Assembly (NCBI RefSeq): GCF_014646275.1
Contig: NZ_BMND01000011.1
Location: 1 to 64,000, forward strand
Reading direction: 5' to 3'
Length of the DNA stretch: 64,000 nucleotides
DNA from: Streptomyces kronopolitis
Lineage (GTDB): Bacteria; Actinomycetota; Actinomycetes; Streptomycetales; Streptomycetaceae
In this document: positions 16,595 through 23,939 of the stretch, piece after piece
Layout: each line of letters starts with the position of its first letter
Position numbering within the stretch: position 1 is the stretch's first letter
Position numbers and translations under genes: made by a program
Notes under the pieces: model-generated
The model's database searches: none
What the model was told of the DNA's origin: nothing
What the model saw: only the letters and a program-made list of their open reading frames with translations

Positions 16595-19500
16595 ATGGCC
16601 TGGCTGTCCCGCCTCAGCCTCGTGCAACGGGGCCTGATAGCGCTGATGTCGATCGTGGCGATCGCCTTCGGCGCCATCGCGATCCCGCAGCTCAAGCAGC
16701 AGCTCCTGCCGTCCATCGAACTCCCGATGGTCTCCGTGCTGGCCCCCTACCAGGGCGCCTCGCCCGATGTCGTCGAGAAGCAGGTGATCGAACCGCTCGA
16801 AGACGGTGTCCAGGGCGTCGACGGCATCAAGTCCGTCACCTCGACGTCGAGCGAGGGCACGGGCGTCATCATGGCGCAGTTCGACTACGGCAACGACTCC
16901 AAGCGCCTGGTCGCCGACGTCCAGCAGGCCGTGAACCGCGCCCGCGCCAAACTGCCCAAGGACGTCGACCCGCAGGTGGTGTCCGGCTCCACCGACGACA
17001 TCCCCACCGTGGTCCTGGCCGTCTCCTCCGGCTCCAAGGACCAGCAGACGCTGGCCGACCAGCTCAACCGCGGCGTCGTACCGGACCTGAAGAACATCGA
17101 CGGTGTCAGCCAGGTCACCGTGGACGGCGTCCAGGACCGGATCGTCGCGGTCACCCCCGACGACAAGAAGCTCGCCGCCGCCGGGCTGAGCGCCCAGTCG
17201 CTGGGCCAGGCGCTGCAGAACGGCGGGACATCGGTGCCCGCCGGCTCGTTCTCCGAGGACGGCAAGAGCAAGACCGTCCAGGTCGGCGCCGGCTTCACCT
17301 CCGTCGCGCAGATCAAGGACCTGAAGGTCGCCCCGTCGGCGGGCGGCGGCGCGGGCGGCGGTGCCTCCGCCGGCGGTGACGCGTCCTCGCGCGGCGGTGC
17401 CTCCGCCGGTGGTGCCCCCGCCGCCGGCCCCTCCGCGGGCGGGCGTCCGGGCGCCGCGGTCCGCCTCGGCGATGTCGCCACCGTCAAGGAGGAGCAGGCC
17501 ACTCCGACGTCCCTGACCCGCACCGACGGCAAGCCCAGCCTCGCCGTGAACGTGACGATGGACAAGGACGGCAGCGCGGTCGCCATCTCCGACGCCGTCA
17601 AGGACAAGCTCTCCAAGATCCGTCAGGACCTCGGCAAGGACACCCACGTCACGGTCGCCTCCGACCAGGGCCCGCAGGTCTCCAAGTCGATCGACTCGCT
17701 GACCACCGAGGGCCTGCTCGGCCTCGCCATGGCGGTCATCGTCATCCTGGTCTTCCTGCTCAGCCTGCGCTCCACGCTGGTGACGGCGGTCTCCATCCCG
17801 CTCTCGGTCGTCCTCACCCTGATCGTGCTGTGGACCGGCGACCTCTCCCTCAACATGCTCACCCTCGGCGCGCTGACCATCGCGATCGGCCGCGTCGTCG
17901 ACGACTCCATCGTCGTCCTGGAGAACATCAAGCGGCACCTGGGCTACGGCGAGGAGCGCCGCGAGGCCATCCTCAACGCCGTCAAGGAGGTCTCCGGCGC
18001 GGTCACGTCCTCCACCCTCACCACGGTCGCGGTCTTCCTGCCGATCGGCGTGGTCGGCGGCATGATCGGCGCGCTGTTCGGCTCCTTCTCGGTGACGGTG
18101 ACCGTCGCCCTGCTCTCCTCCCTGATCGTCTCGCTGACCGTCGTCCCGGTGCTGTCGTACTGGTTCCTGCGGGCTCCGCAGATCCCCGAGGGCAGCACGG
18201 TGGACGACCTGCGCCGGGCGGCCGAGGAGAAGGAGGCCAAGAGCCCTCTCCAGCGGTTCTACGTCCCGGTCCTGCGGTTCGCCACCCGCCGCCGGTTCAC
18301 CAGCCTGGTCATCGCCGTGGCGGTCCTCCTCGGCACCTTCGCCATGGGCCCGCTGCTCAAGACCAACTTCCTCGACCAGGGCGCCCAGGACACCCTCACC
18401 CTCAAGCAGGAACTCCCGCCCGGCACCAGCCTGGGCGCGGCCGACAAGCAGGCCAAGCGGGTCGAGAAGGTGCTCGCGGCCGACGACGACATCGCCGACT
18501 ACCAGGTCACCGTCGGCTCCTCCGGCTTCATGGCGGCCTTCGGCGGCGGCACCGGCGCCAACCAGGCCTCCTACCAGCTCAAGCTGAAGGACTCCGCGGA
18601 CTCCGACAAGGTCACCGAGGCGCTGCGCACCGACCTCGGCAAGCTCGGCAAGTCCATCGGCGACACCAGCTTCGCCACCGGCGGCGGCTTCGGCAGCCAG
18701 GACCTGAGCGTGGTCGTCAAGTCCGGTGACGCCGGGGTCCTGAAGACGGCCAGCGAGCAGGTCCGCAAGGCCGTGGCCGGCCTCGACCACGTCACCGACG
18801 TCCAGAGCGACCTCTCCCAGAGCGTGCCCCGGATCTCCGTGAAGCCCAACGACAAGGCGGCCGCGGCCGGTTACGACCAGACCACGCTCGGCGCCGCGGT
18901 GACCCAGGCGGTCCGCGGCACCACCAGCGGCTCGGCCGTCCTGGGCGACACCCAGCGGGACATCGTGGTGAAGTCGGCCCACCCGGCCACCACCGAGGGC
19001 GAGCTGAAGAACCTGACCGTCCCGACCCCGTCGGGCCCGGCCAAGCTCAGCAGCCTCGCCACCGTGCAGACCGTCCCCGGCCCGGTCCAGATGACCCGGA
19101 TCGACGGCGCCCGCTCGGCGACCATCACCGCCAAGCCGACCGGTGACGACACCGGCGCGGTCAGCGCCGAGCTGAAGAAGAAGGTCGACGCGCTGAAGCT
19201 GCCGGACGGCGCCACCGCGACGATCGGCGGAGTCTCCCAGGACCAGTCCGACGCGTTCTCCTCGCTCGGCCTGGCGATGCTGGCGGCCATCGCCATCGTC
19301 TTCATGCTCCTGGTGGCCACCTTCCGCTCGATGATCCAGCCGATGATCCTGCTCGTCTCGATCCCCTTCGCGGCGACCGGCGCGATCGGCCTGCTGGTCG
19401 CCACCGGCACCCCGCTGGGCGTCCCGGCGATGATCGGCATGCTGATGCTGATCGGCATCGTGGTCACCAACGCCATCGTGCTGATCGACCTCATCAACCA

Positions 19501-19843
19501 GTACCGGTCGCAGGGTTACGGGGTCGTCGAGGCGGTCATCGAGGGCGGCCGCCACCGGCTGCGCCCGATCCTGATGACGGCGCTGGCCACGATCATGGCG
19601 CTGCTCCCGATGGCGCTGTCCATCACCGGTGACGGCGGCTTCATCTCCCAGCCGCTGGCCGTGGTCGTGATCGGCGGCCTGATCACCTCCACCCTCCTCA
19701 CCCTCCTCCTCGTCCCGACGCTCTACGCGATGATCGAGCTCCGCAAGGAGCGCCGGGCGAAGAAGAAGGCCGCGAAGCGGAGCGGCAGCGCCGGCCCGCG
19801 GACCGGGGAGGACGACCGCACCCCGGAGCCGGCGGCCGTCTGA
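16595..19843 (+). CDS. RND-family efflux transporter (AcrB/HAE1-like)
   Basis: This 1082-residue proton-driven exporter has the duplicated RND layout. TM1 is followed by a large extracytoplasmic loop with YQGASPDVVEKQVIEPLE, then TM2-6 with the GRVVDDSIVVLENIKRHL motif, TM7, a second loop, and TM8-12 ending in a Lys/Arg-rich tail. The proton-relay aspartates in GRVVDDSI are present. Residues 249-286 form an unusual Gly/Ala/Ser insert. The ATG has AGAAGAGAG upstream. The 172-nt gap after the regulator contains a small GGGCCT/AGGCCC hairpin at 16543-16558. No adaptor or outer-membrane partner is nearby, as expected in a monoderm. Substrate is unknown. Confidence 0.93.
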   Translation: MAWLSRLSLVQRGLIALMSIVAIAFGAIAIPQLKQQLLPSIELPMVSVLAPYQGASPDVVEKQVIEPLEDGVQGVDGIKSVTSTSSEGTGVIMAQFDYGNDSKRLVADVQQAVNRARAKLPKDVDPQVVSGSTDDIPTVVLAVSSGSKDQQTLADQLNRGVVPDLKNIDGVSQVTVDGVQDRIVAVTPDDKKLAAAGLSAQSLGQALQNGGTSVPAGSFSEDGKSKTVQVGAGFTSVAQIKDLKVAPSAGGGAGGGASAGGDASSRGGASAGGAPAAGPSAGGRPGAAVRLGDVATVKEEQATPTSLTRTDGKPSLAVNVTMDKDGSAVAISDAVKDKLSKIRQDLGKDTHVTVASDQGPQVSKSIDSLTTEGLLGLAMAVIVILVFLLSLRSTLVTAVSIPLSVVLTLIVLWTGDLSLNMLTLGALTIAIGRVVDDSIVVLENIKRHLGYGEERREAILNAVKEVSGAVTSSTLTTVAVFLPIGVVGGMIGALFGSFSVTVTVALLSSLIVSLTVVPVLSYWFLRAPQIPEGSTVDDLRRAAEEKEAKSPLQRFYVPVLRFATRRRFTSLVIAVAVLLGTFAMGPLLKTNFLDQGAQDTLTLKQELPPGTSLGAADKQAKRVEKVLAADDDIADYQVTVGSSGFMAAFGGGTGANQASYQLKLKDSADSDKVTEALRTDLGKLGKSIGDTSFATGGGFGSQDLSVVVKSGDAGVLKTASEQVRKAVAGLDHVTDVQSDLSQSVPRISVKPNDKAAAAGYDQTTLGAAVTQAVRGTTSGSAVLGDTQRDIVVKSAHPATTEGELKNLTVPTPSGPAKLSSLATVQTVPGPVQMTRIDGARSATITAKPTGDDTGAVSAELKKKVDALKLPDGATATIGGVSQDQSDAFSSLGLAMLAAIAIVFMLLVATFRSMIQPMILLVSIPFAATGAIGLLVATGTPLGVPAMIGMLMLIGIVVTNAIVLIDLINQYRSQGYGVVEAVIEGGRHRLRPILMTALATIMALLPMALSITGDGGFISQPLAVVVIGGLITSTLLTLLLVPTLYAMIELRKERRAKKKAAKRSGSAGPRTGEDDRTPEPAAV

Positions 19844-19871
19844 CGGTTCCCCGGCGGTCTTCCGCGCAGAA

Positions 19872-19909
19872 ACGATGCCCCCGCAGGCCGGTGCTTGCGG
19901 GGGCATCGT
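19872..19909 (+). terminator. Terminator after the RND gene
   Basis: A 14-bp perfect stem (ACGATGCCCCCGCA and complement) with a 10-nt loop, 29 nt after the RND stop. Confidence 0.88.
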
Positions 19910-19974
19910 GCTGGGCATCCCCTGACGGGGAGCGCCCGGCACGGGGGATCCCGCCATCGACGAAGGGGGCCCGC

Positions 19975-20085
19975 ATGGGGAAGCACGGTGACGGCAAGGG
20001 CGGCACGGACGGCGACAAGCAGCAGAGTCCGAAGGAGTCCGACGGCCGGTGGACCAAGCCGGTGACCGACCCGCCGAAGAAGTAG
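19975..20085 (+). CDS. 36-residue Lys/Asp-Gly-rich peptide, possible modified peptide
   Basis: The ATG has a strong AAGGGGG site 6 nt upstream, follows a terminator, and its stop codon TAG sits directly against the ribosome site of the methyltransferase that begins 8 nt later. The peptide is hydrophilic, with eight lysines, no cysteine and no signal sequence. It contains three Asp-Gly pairs (residues 6-7, 12-13 and 23-24), the dipeptide most prone to succinimide and isoaspartate formation. One tryptophan lies in DGRWTKPVTDPPKK. A PIMT-like enzyme immediately downstream suggests this could be its substrate; no leader/core cleavage site is evident. It could also be merely a translational coupler. 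Confidence 0.6.
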   Translation: MGKHGDGKGGTDGDKQQSPKESDGRWTKPVTDPPKK

Positions 20086-20093
20086 GGGGAGCC

Positions 20094-21179
20094 ATGTCCT
20101 CGCCGGACCGGCTGGTGGAGATCCTGCGCAACAAGGGCGCGCTGACGCCCTCGTGGGCCCCGTCCGTCGCCGCGGTCGACCGGGCGCACTTCGTCCCGGA
20201 CACCTTCGAGGTGGGGGAGCGCACGGTCTCGCGCGCCGCGGACGAGGCGGAGTGGCGGCGGATGGTCTATGCCGACCTGCCCCTCGTCACCCAGCACAAC
20301 GACGGCCGCACCGCCGACGGCCAGGTCCCCGTCCCGACGTGCTCGACGTCCATGCCCTCCCTGATGCTCGACATGGCCGCGGTCGTCCAAGACGGCGACG
20401 CGGTACTGGAGATCGGCACCGGCACCGGCTACCACGCCGCCTGGCTGGCGCACCGGCTCGGCGGGGACCGCACCACCACCATCGAGACCGACAAGGCCCT
20501 GCACGACCTCGCCCGCGACAACCTCGCCCGGGCCGGTCTGCGTCCCCACACGGAGTGCGGCGACGGCCTGGCGGGCGTCCCCGGGCGCGCGCCCTTCGAC
20601 CGCACCATCGCCACCTGCACGGTGCGCGACATCCCCTACGCCTGGGTGGCGCAGACCGCACCGGGCGGCACGATCCTCACCCCGTGGGGCTCCTCGTTCC
20701 ACTCCTTCTCGTTCGCGACCCTGACGGTCCGCGACGGGCGGGCCACCGGCCGCTTCTCCGGCCGCCCGGCCTTCATGTGGGCCCGTCAGCAGCGCCGCTC
20801 CTACGGCCGGATCCGGGACTGGTTTCACGGCGAGGAGGGCGCCCGCGCGACGACCGCCGTCGACCCCCGGACCCTGGAGGACGACCTGCACGCCCGCTTC
20901 GCCGTCGGACTGCGGGTGCGCGACGCCTGGCCGCTGCTGTGCCCCGCCGACGACGGCAGCGACGAGGCCACCTACTGGCTCTTCGACGACGCCCGCACCT
21001 CCTGGGCCACCGTCGAATACGTGCCCGGCCGCGACACCTACGAGACCGAGCAGCACGGCCCCCGCCGCCTGTGGGACGAGGTCGAGGCCGCCTACCGCGC
21101 CTGGATCGCCCAGGGCAGCCCGCCCCGCCACCACTACCGCATCACGGTCACCCCGGAGGGCCAGACCGTGTCGCTGTGA
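20094..21179 (+). CDS. Protein-L-isoaspartate O-methyltransferase-like enzyme with C-terminal extension
   Basis: The 361-residue protein begins like PIMTs (SSPDRLVEILRNKGALTP, DRAHFVP) and has SAM motif I VLEIGTGTGYHAAWLA near residue 105. The usual SQP-type loop is replaced by PTCSTSMPSLMLDMAA. About 140 residues follow the methyltransferase fold, absent from housekeeping PIMTs but present in PIMT relatives that act on ribosomal peptides. The ATG has GGGGGAG 2-8 nt after the stop of the 36-residue ORF, so the two are coupled. There is no ATP-grasp or lanthionine synthetase nearby. Function as a peptide or repair methyltransferase remains open. Confidence 0.85.
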   Translation: MSSPDRLVEILRNKGALTPSWAPSVAAVDRAHFVPDTFEVGERTVSRAADEAEWRRMVYADLPLVTQHNDGRTADGQVPVPTCSTSMPSLMLDMAAVVQDGDAVLEIGTGTGYHAAWLAHRLGGDRTTTIETDKALHDLARDNLARAGLRPHTECGDGLAGVPGRAPFDRTIATCTVRDIPYAWVAQTAPGGTILTPWGSSFHSFSFATLTVRDGRATGRFSGRPAFMWARQQRRSYGRIRDWFHGEEGARATTAVDPRTLEDDLHARFAVGLRVRDAWPLLCPADDGSDEATYWLFDDARTSWATVEYVPGRDTYETEQHGPRRLWDEVEAAYRAWIAQGSPPRHHYRITVTPEGQTVSL

Positions 21180-21363
21180 CGTACGGCCGTCCCGGCGCCG
21201 GGACGGGCGGTGCGGGTGCGGCCTGCCGAGGTCCGTCGACAGCACGCCTGACGGTCCCGCCGTCCGGGCGGCATCCGCGTGCGGAGGTGCACTTCCCGCC
21301 CAGGACGGGGAGCGATGGTCGGGAGGTGGCCGATGGCTGCCGAACCGACGAAAGGGTGCGAGC

Positions 21364-21906
21364 GTGCCGCACGTCCCGGCCCGCAGGGCCGTCCCCGTCA
21401 CCGCTGCCGCGCTGCTGCTCGCGCCGGCTCTCGTGGCCGCCGCGCCCGCCGGCGCCGAACTCCCCGACGCGGGGAGGGCTGCCGCCGGGAGGTCCACCGC
21501 CGCCGTCCGGGTGGCGGTCACCGGCGGGTCGTACACCGCCAGTGTGGGGCTCGTCCGGACCGGTCCGCGCACCCTGTTCGGCGGCTTCTACTGCGCCGCC
21601 GACGGCATCAGCCCGACGCCCCTGACCGCCCTGGTCGACGCCGACCGGATCTACCGCCTCGGCGGGGTACGGGCCCACTGGGACCCCGCCACCCAGGACT
21701 ACGTGGTCACCGTGATCCACGGCGACGCCGCGGACAGCACCAAGCAGTGGAACGCGTATGTGAACGAGAAGAAGATCACGACGGGCCCCTGCCACACCGC
21801 GATCAAGGGCGGCGACAAGGTCCGCTGGACCCTGGAGGCCGTCTCGGGCGCTGCGTCTGGGACGGGGACGGCCGAGCGGCCGCCGCGCCGCCGCCGGGAG
21901 CGCTGA
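21364..21906 (+). CDS. Secreted DUF4430-like protein
   Basis: The 180-residue product has a typical Sec signal peptide (basic RR, then a hydrophobic Ala/Leu stretch to about residue 30, AGA cleavage site). The mature part ends in a segment resembling DUF4430, the domain seen in transcobalamin C-termini and surface proteins: STKQWNAYVNEKKI followed by AIKGGDKVRWTLE. Two cysteines, in FYCAADG and TGPCHTA, could pair. The C-terminus is basic (RPPRRRRER). The GTG has GAAAGG 8 nt upstream. It stands alone between the methyltransferase and convergent nadA. The ligand is unknown. Confidence 0.75.
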   Translation: MPHVPARRAVPVTAAALLLAPALVAAAPAGAELPDAGRAAAGRSTAAVRVAVTGGSYTASVGLVRTGPRTLFGGFYCAADGISPTPLTALVDADRIYRLGGVRAHWDPATQDYVVTVIHGDAADSTKQWNAYVNEKKITTGPCHTAIKGGDKVRWTLEAVSGAASGTGTAERPPRRRRER

Positions 21907-21945
21907 CCGGCCGCCCCGCCCGCGGGGGAGGGGCGGCCGGTCAGC
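21902..21945. terminator. Bidirectional terminator, DUF4430 gene / nadA
   Basis: A 16-bp perfect stem with a 12-nt loop separates two convergent genes; the left arm contains the stop codon of the secreted protein gene. Confidence 0.88.
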
Positions 21946-21962
21946 GCCGTGCTCCGCGGCCG

Positions 21963-23153
21963 CTACGGCAGCGCCAGCATCCGCTCCAGCGCCAGCTTCG
22001 CGAAGCTGGCGGTCTCGTGGTCGACCTCGATGCGGTTGACGAGCTTGCCGGCGGCGAGCGACTCCAGCGTCCACACCAGGTGCGGCAGGTCGATGCGGTT
22101 CATCGTCGAGCAGAAGCAGACCGTCTTGTCGAGGAAGACGATCTCCTTGTCCTCCGCGGCGAAGCGGTTGGCCAGCCGGCGCACGAGGTTCAGCTCGGTG
22201 CCGATGGCCCACTTCGAGCCGCGCGGGGCGGCCTCCAGGGCCTTGATGATGTACTCCGTCGAACCGACCTGGTCCGCGGCCGCCACGACCTCGTGCTTGC
22301 ACTCGGGGTGGACCAGGACGTTCACGCCGGGGATGCGCGCGCGGACGTCGTTCACCGAGTCCAGCGAGAACCGGCCGTGCACCGAGCAGTGCCCGCGCCA
22401 CAGGATCATCTTCGCGGCCCGCAGCTGCTCGACGGTCAGGCCGCCGTTCGGCTTGTGCGGGTTGTAGACCACGCAGTCGTCCAGGGACATGCCCATGTCG
22501 CGGACGGCGGTGTTGCGGCCCAGGTGCTGGTCCGGCAGGAAGAGGACCTTGCTCGTCGCGGGGTCGCCCTGCTCGAAGGCCCAGTCCAGCGCGCGCTTGG
22601 CGTTGGACGACGTGCAGATCGTGCCGCCGTGCTTGCCGGTGAAGGCCTTGATGTCGGCCGAGGAGTTCATGTACGAGACGGGCACGACCTGCTCGGCGAT
22701 GCCGGCCTCGGTCAGCACGTCCCAGCACTCGGCGACCTGCTCGGCGGTGGCCATGTCGGCCATCGAGCAGCCGGCGGCCAGGTCGGGGAGGATCACCTGC
22801 TGCTCGTCGCCGGTGAGGATGTCGGCCGACTCCGCCATGAAGTGCACACCGCAGAAGACGATGTACTCGGCGTCCGGCCGGGCGGCGGCGTCCCGCGCGA
22901 GCTTGAAGGAGTCGCCGGTGACATCGGCGAACTCGATGACCTCGTCGCGCTGGTAGTGGTGCCCCAGGACGAAGACCTTGTCCCCGAGCTTCGCCTTGGC
23001 CGCGCGGGCGCGCTCGACGAGATCGGGGTCCGACGGCGCCGGCAGATCGCCGGGGCACTCCACGCCGCGCTCGCTCTTCGGGTCGGCCTCGCGGCCGAGG
23101 AGGAGCAGCGCCAGCGGGGTCGGCTGGACGTCCAGGGGCTGGGCGGTGGTCAC
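21963..23153 (-). CDS. nadA: Quinolinate synthase
   Basis: NadA condenses iminoaspartate with dihydroxyacetone phosphate to quinolinate in NAD synthesis and needs a 4Fe-4S cluster. The ~396-residue protein has the triplicated fold, with LGHHYQRDEVIEFAD near the N-terminus, VFCGVHFMAESAD, VHPECKHEV and KTVCFCSTMNR containing the three cluster cysteines. I prefer the GTG at 23153, which places GAGAGG 9 nt upstream; the GTG at 23162 would abut the ribosome site. No nadB or nadC adjoins it in the window. An Fe-S carrier gene is divergent upstream, which fits the cluster requirement. Confidence 0.94.
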   Translation of the reverse strand: MTTAQPLDVQPTPLALLLLGREADPKSERGVECPGDLPAPSDPDLVERARAAKAKLGDKVFVLGHHYQRDEVIEFADVTGDSFKLARDAAARPDAEYIVFCGVHFMAESADILTGDEQQVILPDLAAGCSMADMATAEQVAECWDVLTEAGIAEQVVPVSYMNSSADIKAFTGKHGGTICTSSNAKRALDWAFEQGDPATSKVLFLPDQHLGRNTAVRDMGMSLDDCVVYNPHKPNGGLTVEQLRAAKMILWRGHCSVHGRFSLDSVNDVRARIPGVNVLVHPECKHEVVAAADQVGSTEYIIKALEAAPRGSKWAIGTELNLVRRLANRFAAEDKEIVFLDKTVCFCSTMNRIDLPHLVWTLESLAAGKLVNRIEVDHETASFAKLALERMLALP

Positions 23154-23207
23154 AACACGCACCCTCTCTTTTCTGCGGACAGCTCTTGCACAAGCCTTCT
23201 CGTCTAG

Positions 23208-23239
23208 TTGACGTTATCTATCATAGCCGCTTCACGTCA
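23208..23239. promoter_or_regulatory. Candidate operator upstream of nadA
   Basis: TGACGT (23209-23214) and ACGTCA (23234-23239) form an inverted repeat 19 nt apart in an unusually AT-rich stretch. A TTGACG also recurs directly at 23208 and 23241. On the minus strand CTGACG and TAACGT 18 nt apart could be the nadA promoter, so a bound factor would cover it. The identity of any regulator is unknown. Confidence 0.4.
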
Positions 23240-23244
23240 GTTTG

Positions 23245-23477
23245 ACGATGGGGGATGTGTCGATGTGACGCATCCGCACCTCGCGGTGTGCGCTCGGCCA
23301 CCTGTTCCTGCCCGCCGGTGTGCGAGCATGGGGAGAACGAAAGGGGAGAAGCCCCCCGGGCGGCGCCCGGAAAGCTTCTCCACACGTTGCGCCCAGCCGG
23401 AATTAATCCGGGACGTCGTGGGTTGCAGCTGGTTGCATCCGATGACAAGCGGTCCGTACAACCCGGGAGAGATCTAG
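23245..23477. other. Intergenic region upstream of the Fe-S carrier gene
   Basis: About 230 nt ahead of the 23478 gene. AGAACGAAAGGGGAGAAG (around 23335) followed by a GC-rich palindromic CCCCCCGGGCGGCGCCCGG stretch gives a possible leader hairpin. No open frame here has protein character. Confidence 0.35.
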
Positions 23478-23831
23478 ATGAGCGTTCAGGACGAGACCAC
23501 CGTCAGCGACGGCATCATCCTGTCCGACGCGGCCGCGTCGAAGGTCAAGAGCCTGCTGGAGCAGGAAGGCCGGGACGACCTCGCGCTGCGGGTGGCCGTG
23601 CAGCCCGGCGGCTGCTCCGGACTGCGCTACCAGCTCTTCTTCGACGAGCGCGCGCTCGACGGCGATGTCGTCAAGGACTTCGACGGCGTCAAGGTCGTCA
23701 CCGACCGGATGAGCGCCCCCTACCTGGGCGGTGCCTCCATCGACTTCGTCGACACCATCGAGAAGCAGGGCTTCACGATCGACAACCCGAACGCCACCGG
23801 CTCCTGCGCCTGCGGCGACTCCTTCAGCTAA
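23478..23831 (+). CDS. erpA: A-type iron-sulfur carrier (IscA/ErpA/HesB family)
   Basis: The 117-residue protein delivers Fe-S clusters to client enzymes. The three conserved cysteines are present: GGCSGLRYQL near residue 48 and GSCACGDSFS at the C-terminus. Length and layout match actinobacterial ErpA/HesB proteins. The ATG has GGGAGAGA upstream. It is monocistronic, closed by a terminator, and faces away from nadA, whose product is an obvious Fe-S client. Other nearby Fe-S proteins include the Rieske subunit QcrA. Calling it erpA rather than iscA is by lineage convention. Confidence 0.92.
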   Translation: MSVQDETTVSDGIILSDAAASKVKSLLEQEGRDDLALRVAVQPGGCSGLRYQLFFDERALDGDVVKDFDGVKVVTDRMSAPYLGGASIDFVDTIEKQGFTIDNPNATGSCACGDSFS

Positions 23832-23850
23832 GGAGTTCGGGCAGTACGTA

Positions 23851-23891
23851 CGGAAGGCGGCGCCCCCCGAGTGGGGGAGCGCCGCCTTCCG
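23851..23891. terminator. Bidirectional terminator
   Basis: A 13-bp stem plus five more inner GC pairs with a single bulge and a 4-nt loop, followed by CTGTTTCC. It lies between erpA and the convergent 23940 gene. Confidence 0.85.
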
Positions 23892-23939
23892 CTGTTTCCG
23901 CCTCCCAGGCCTCCGCCTCCGACGGCCCGCGGGCGCGCC

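Noticed and set aside
16379..20224. Very long open frame (1281 codons) antisense to the RND exporter
   Set aside because: It is the GC-rich shadow of the exporter gene, with low-complexity Arg/Gly/His composition, no ribosome site and no motif.
19910..21363. Complete graspetide or lanthipeptide cluster around the 36-residue peptide
   Set aside because: No ATP-grasp ligase, lanthionine synthetase, protease or transporter lies nearby; the RND pump is separated by a terminator. Only the two-gene idea is retained.
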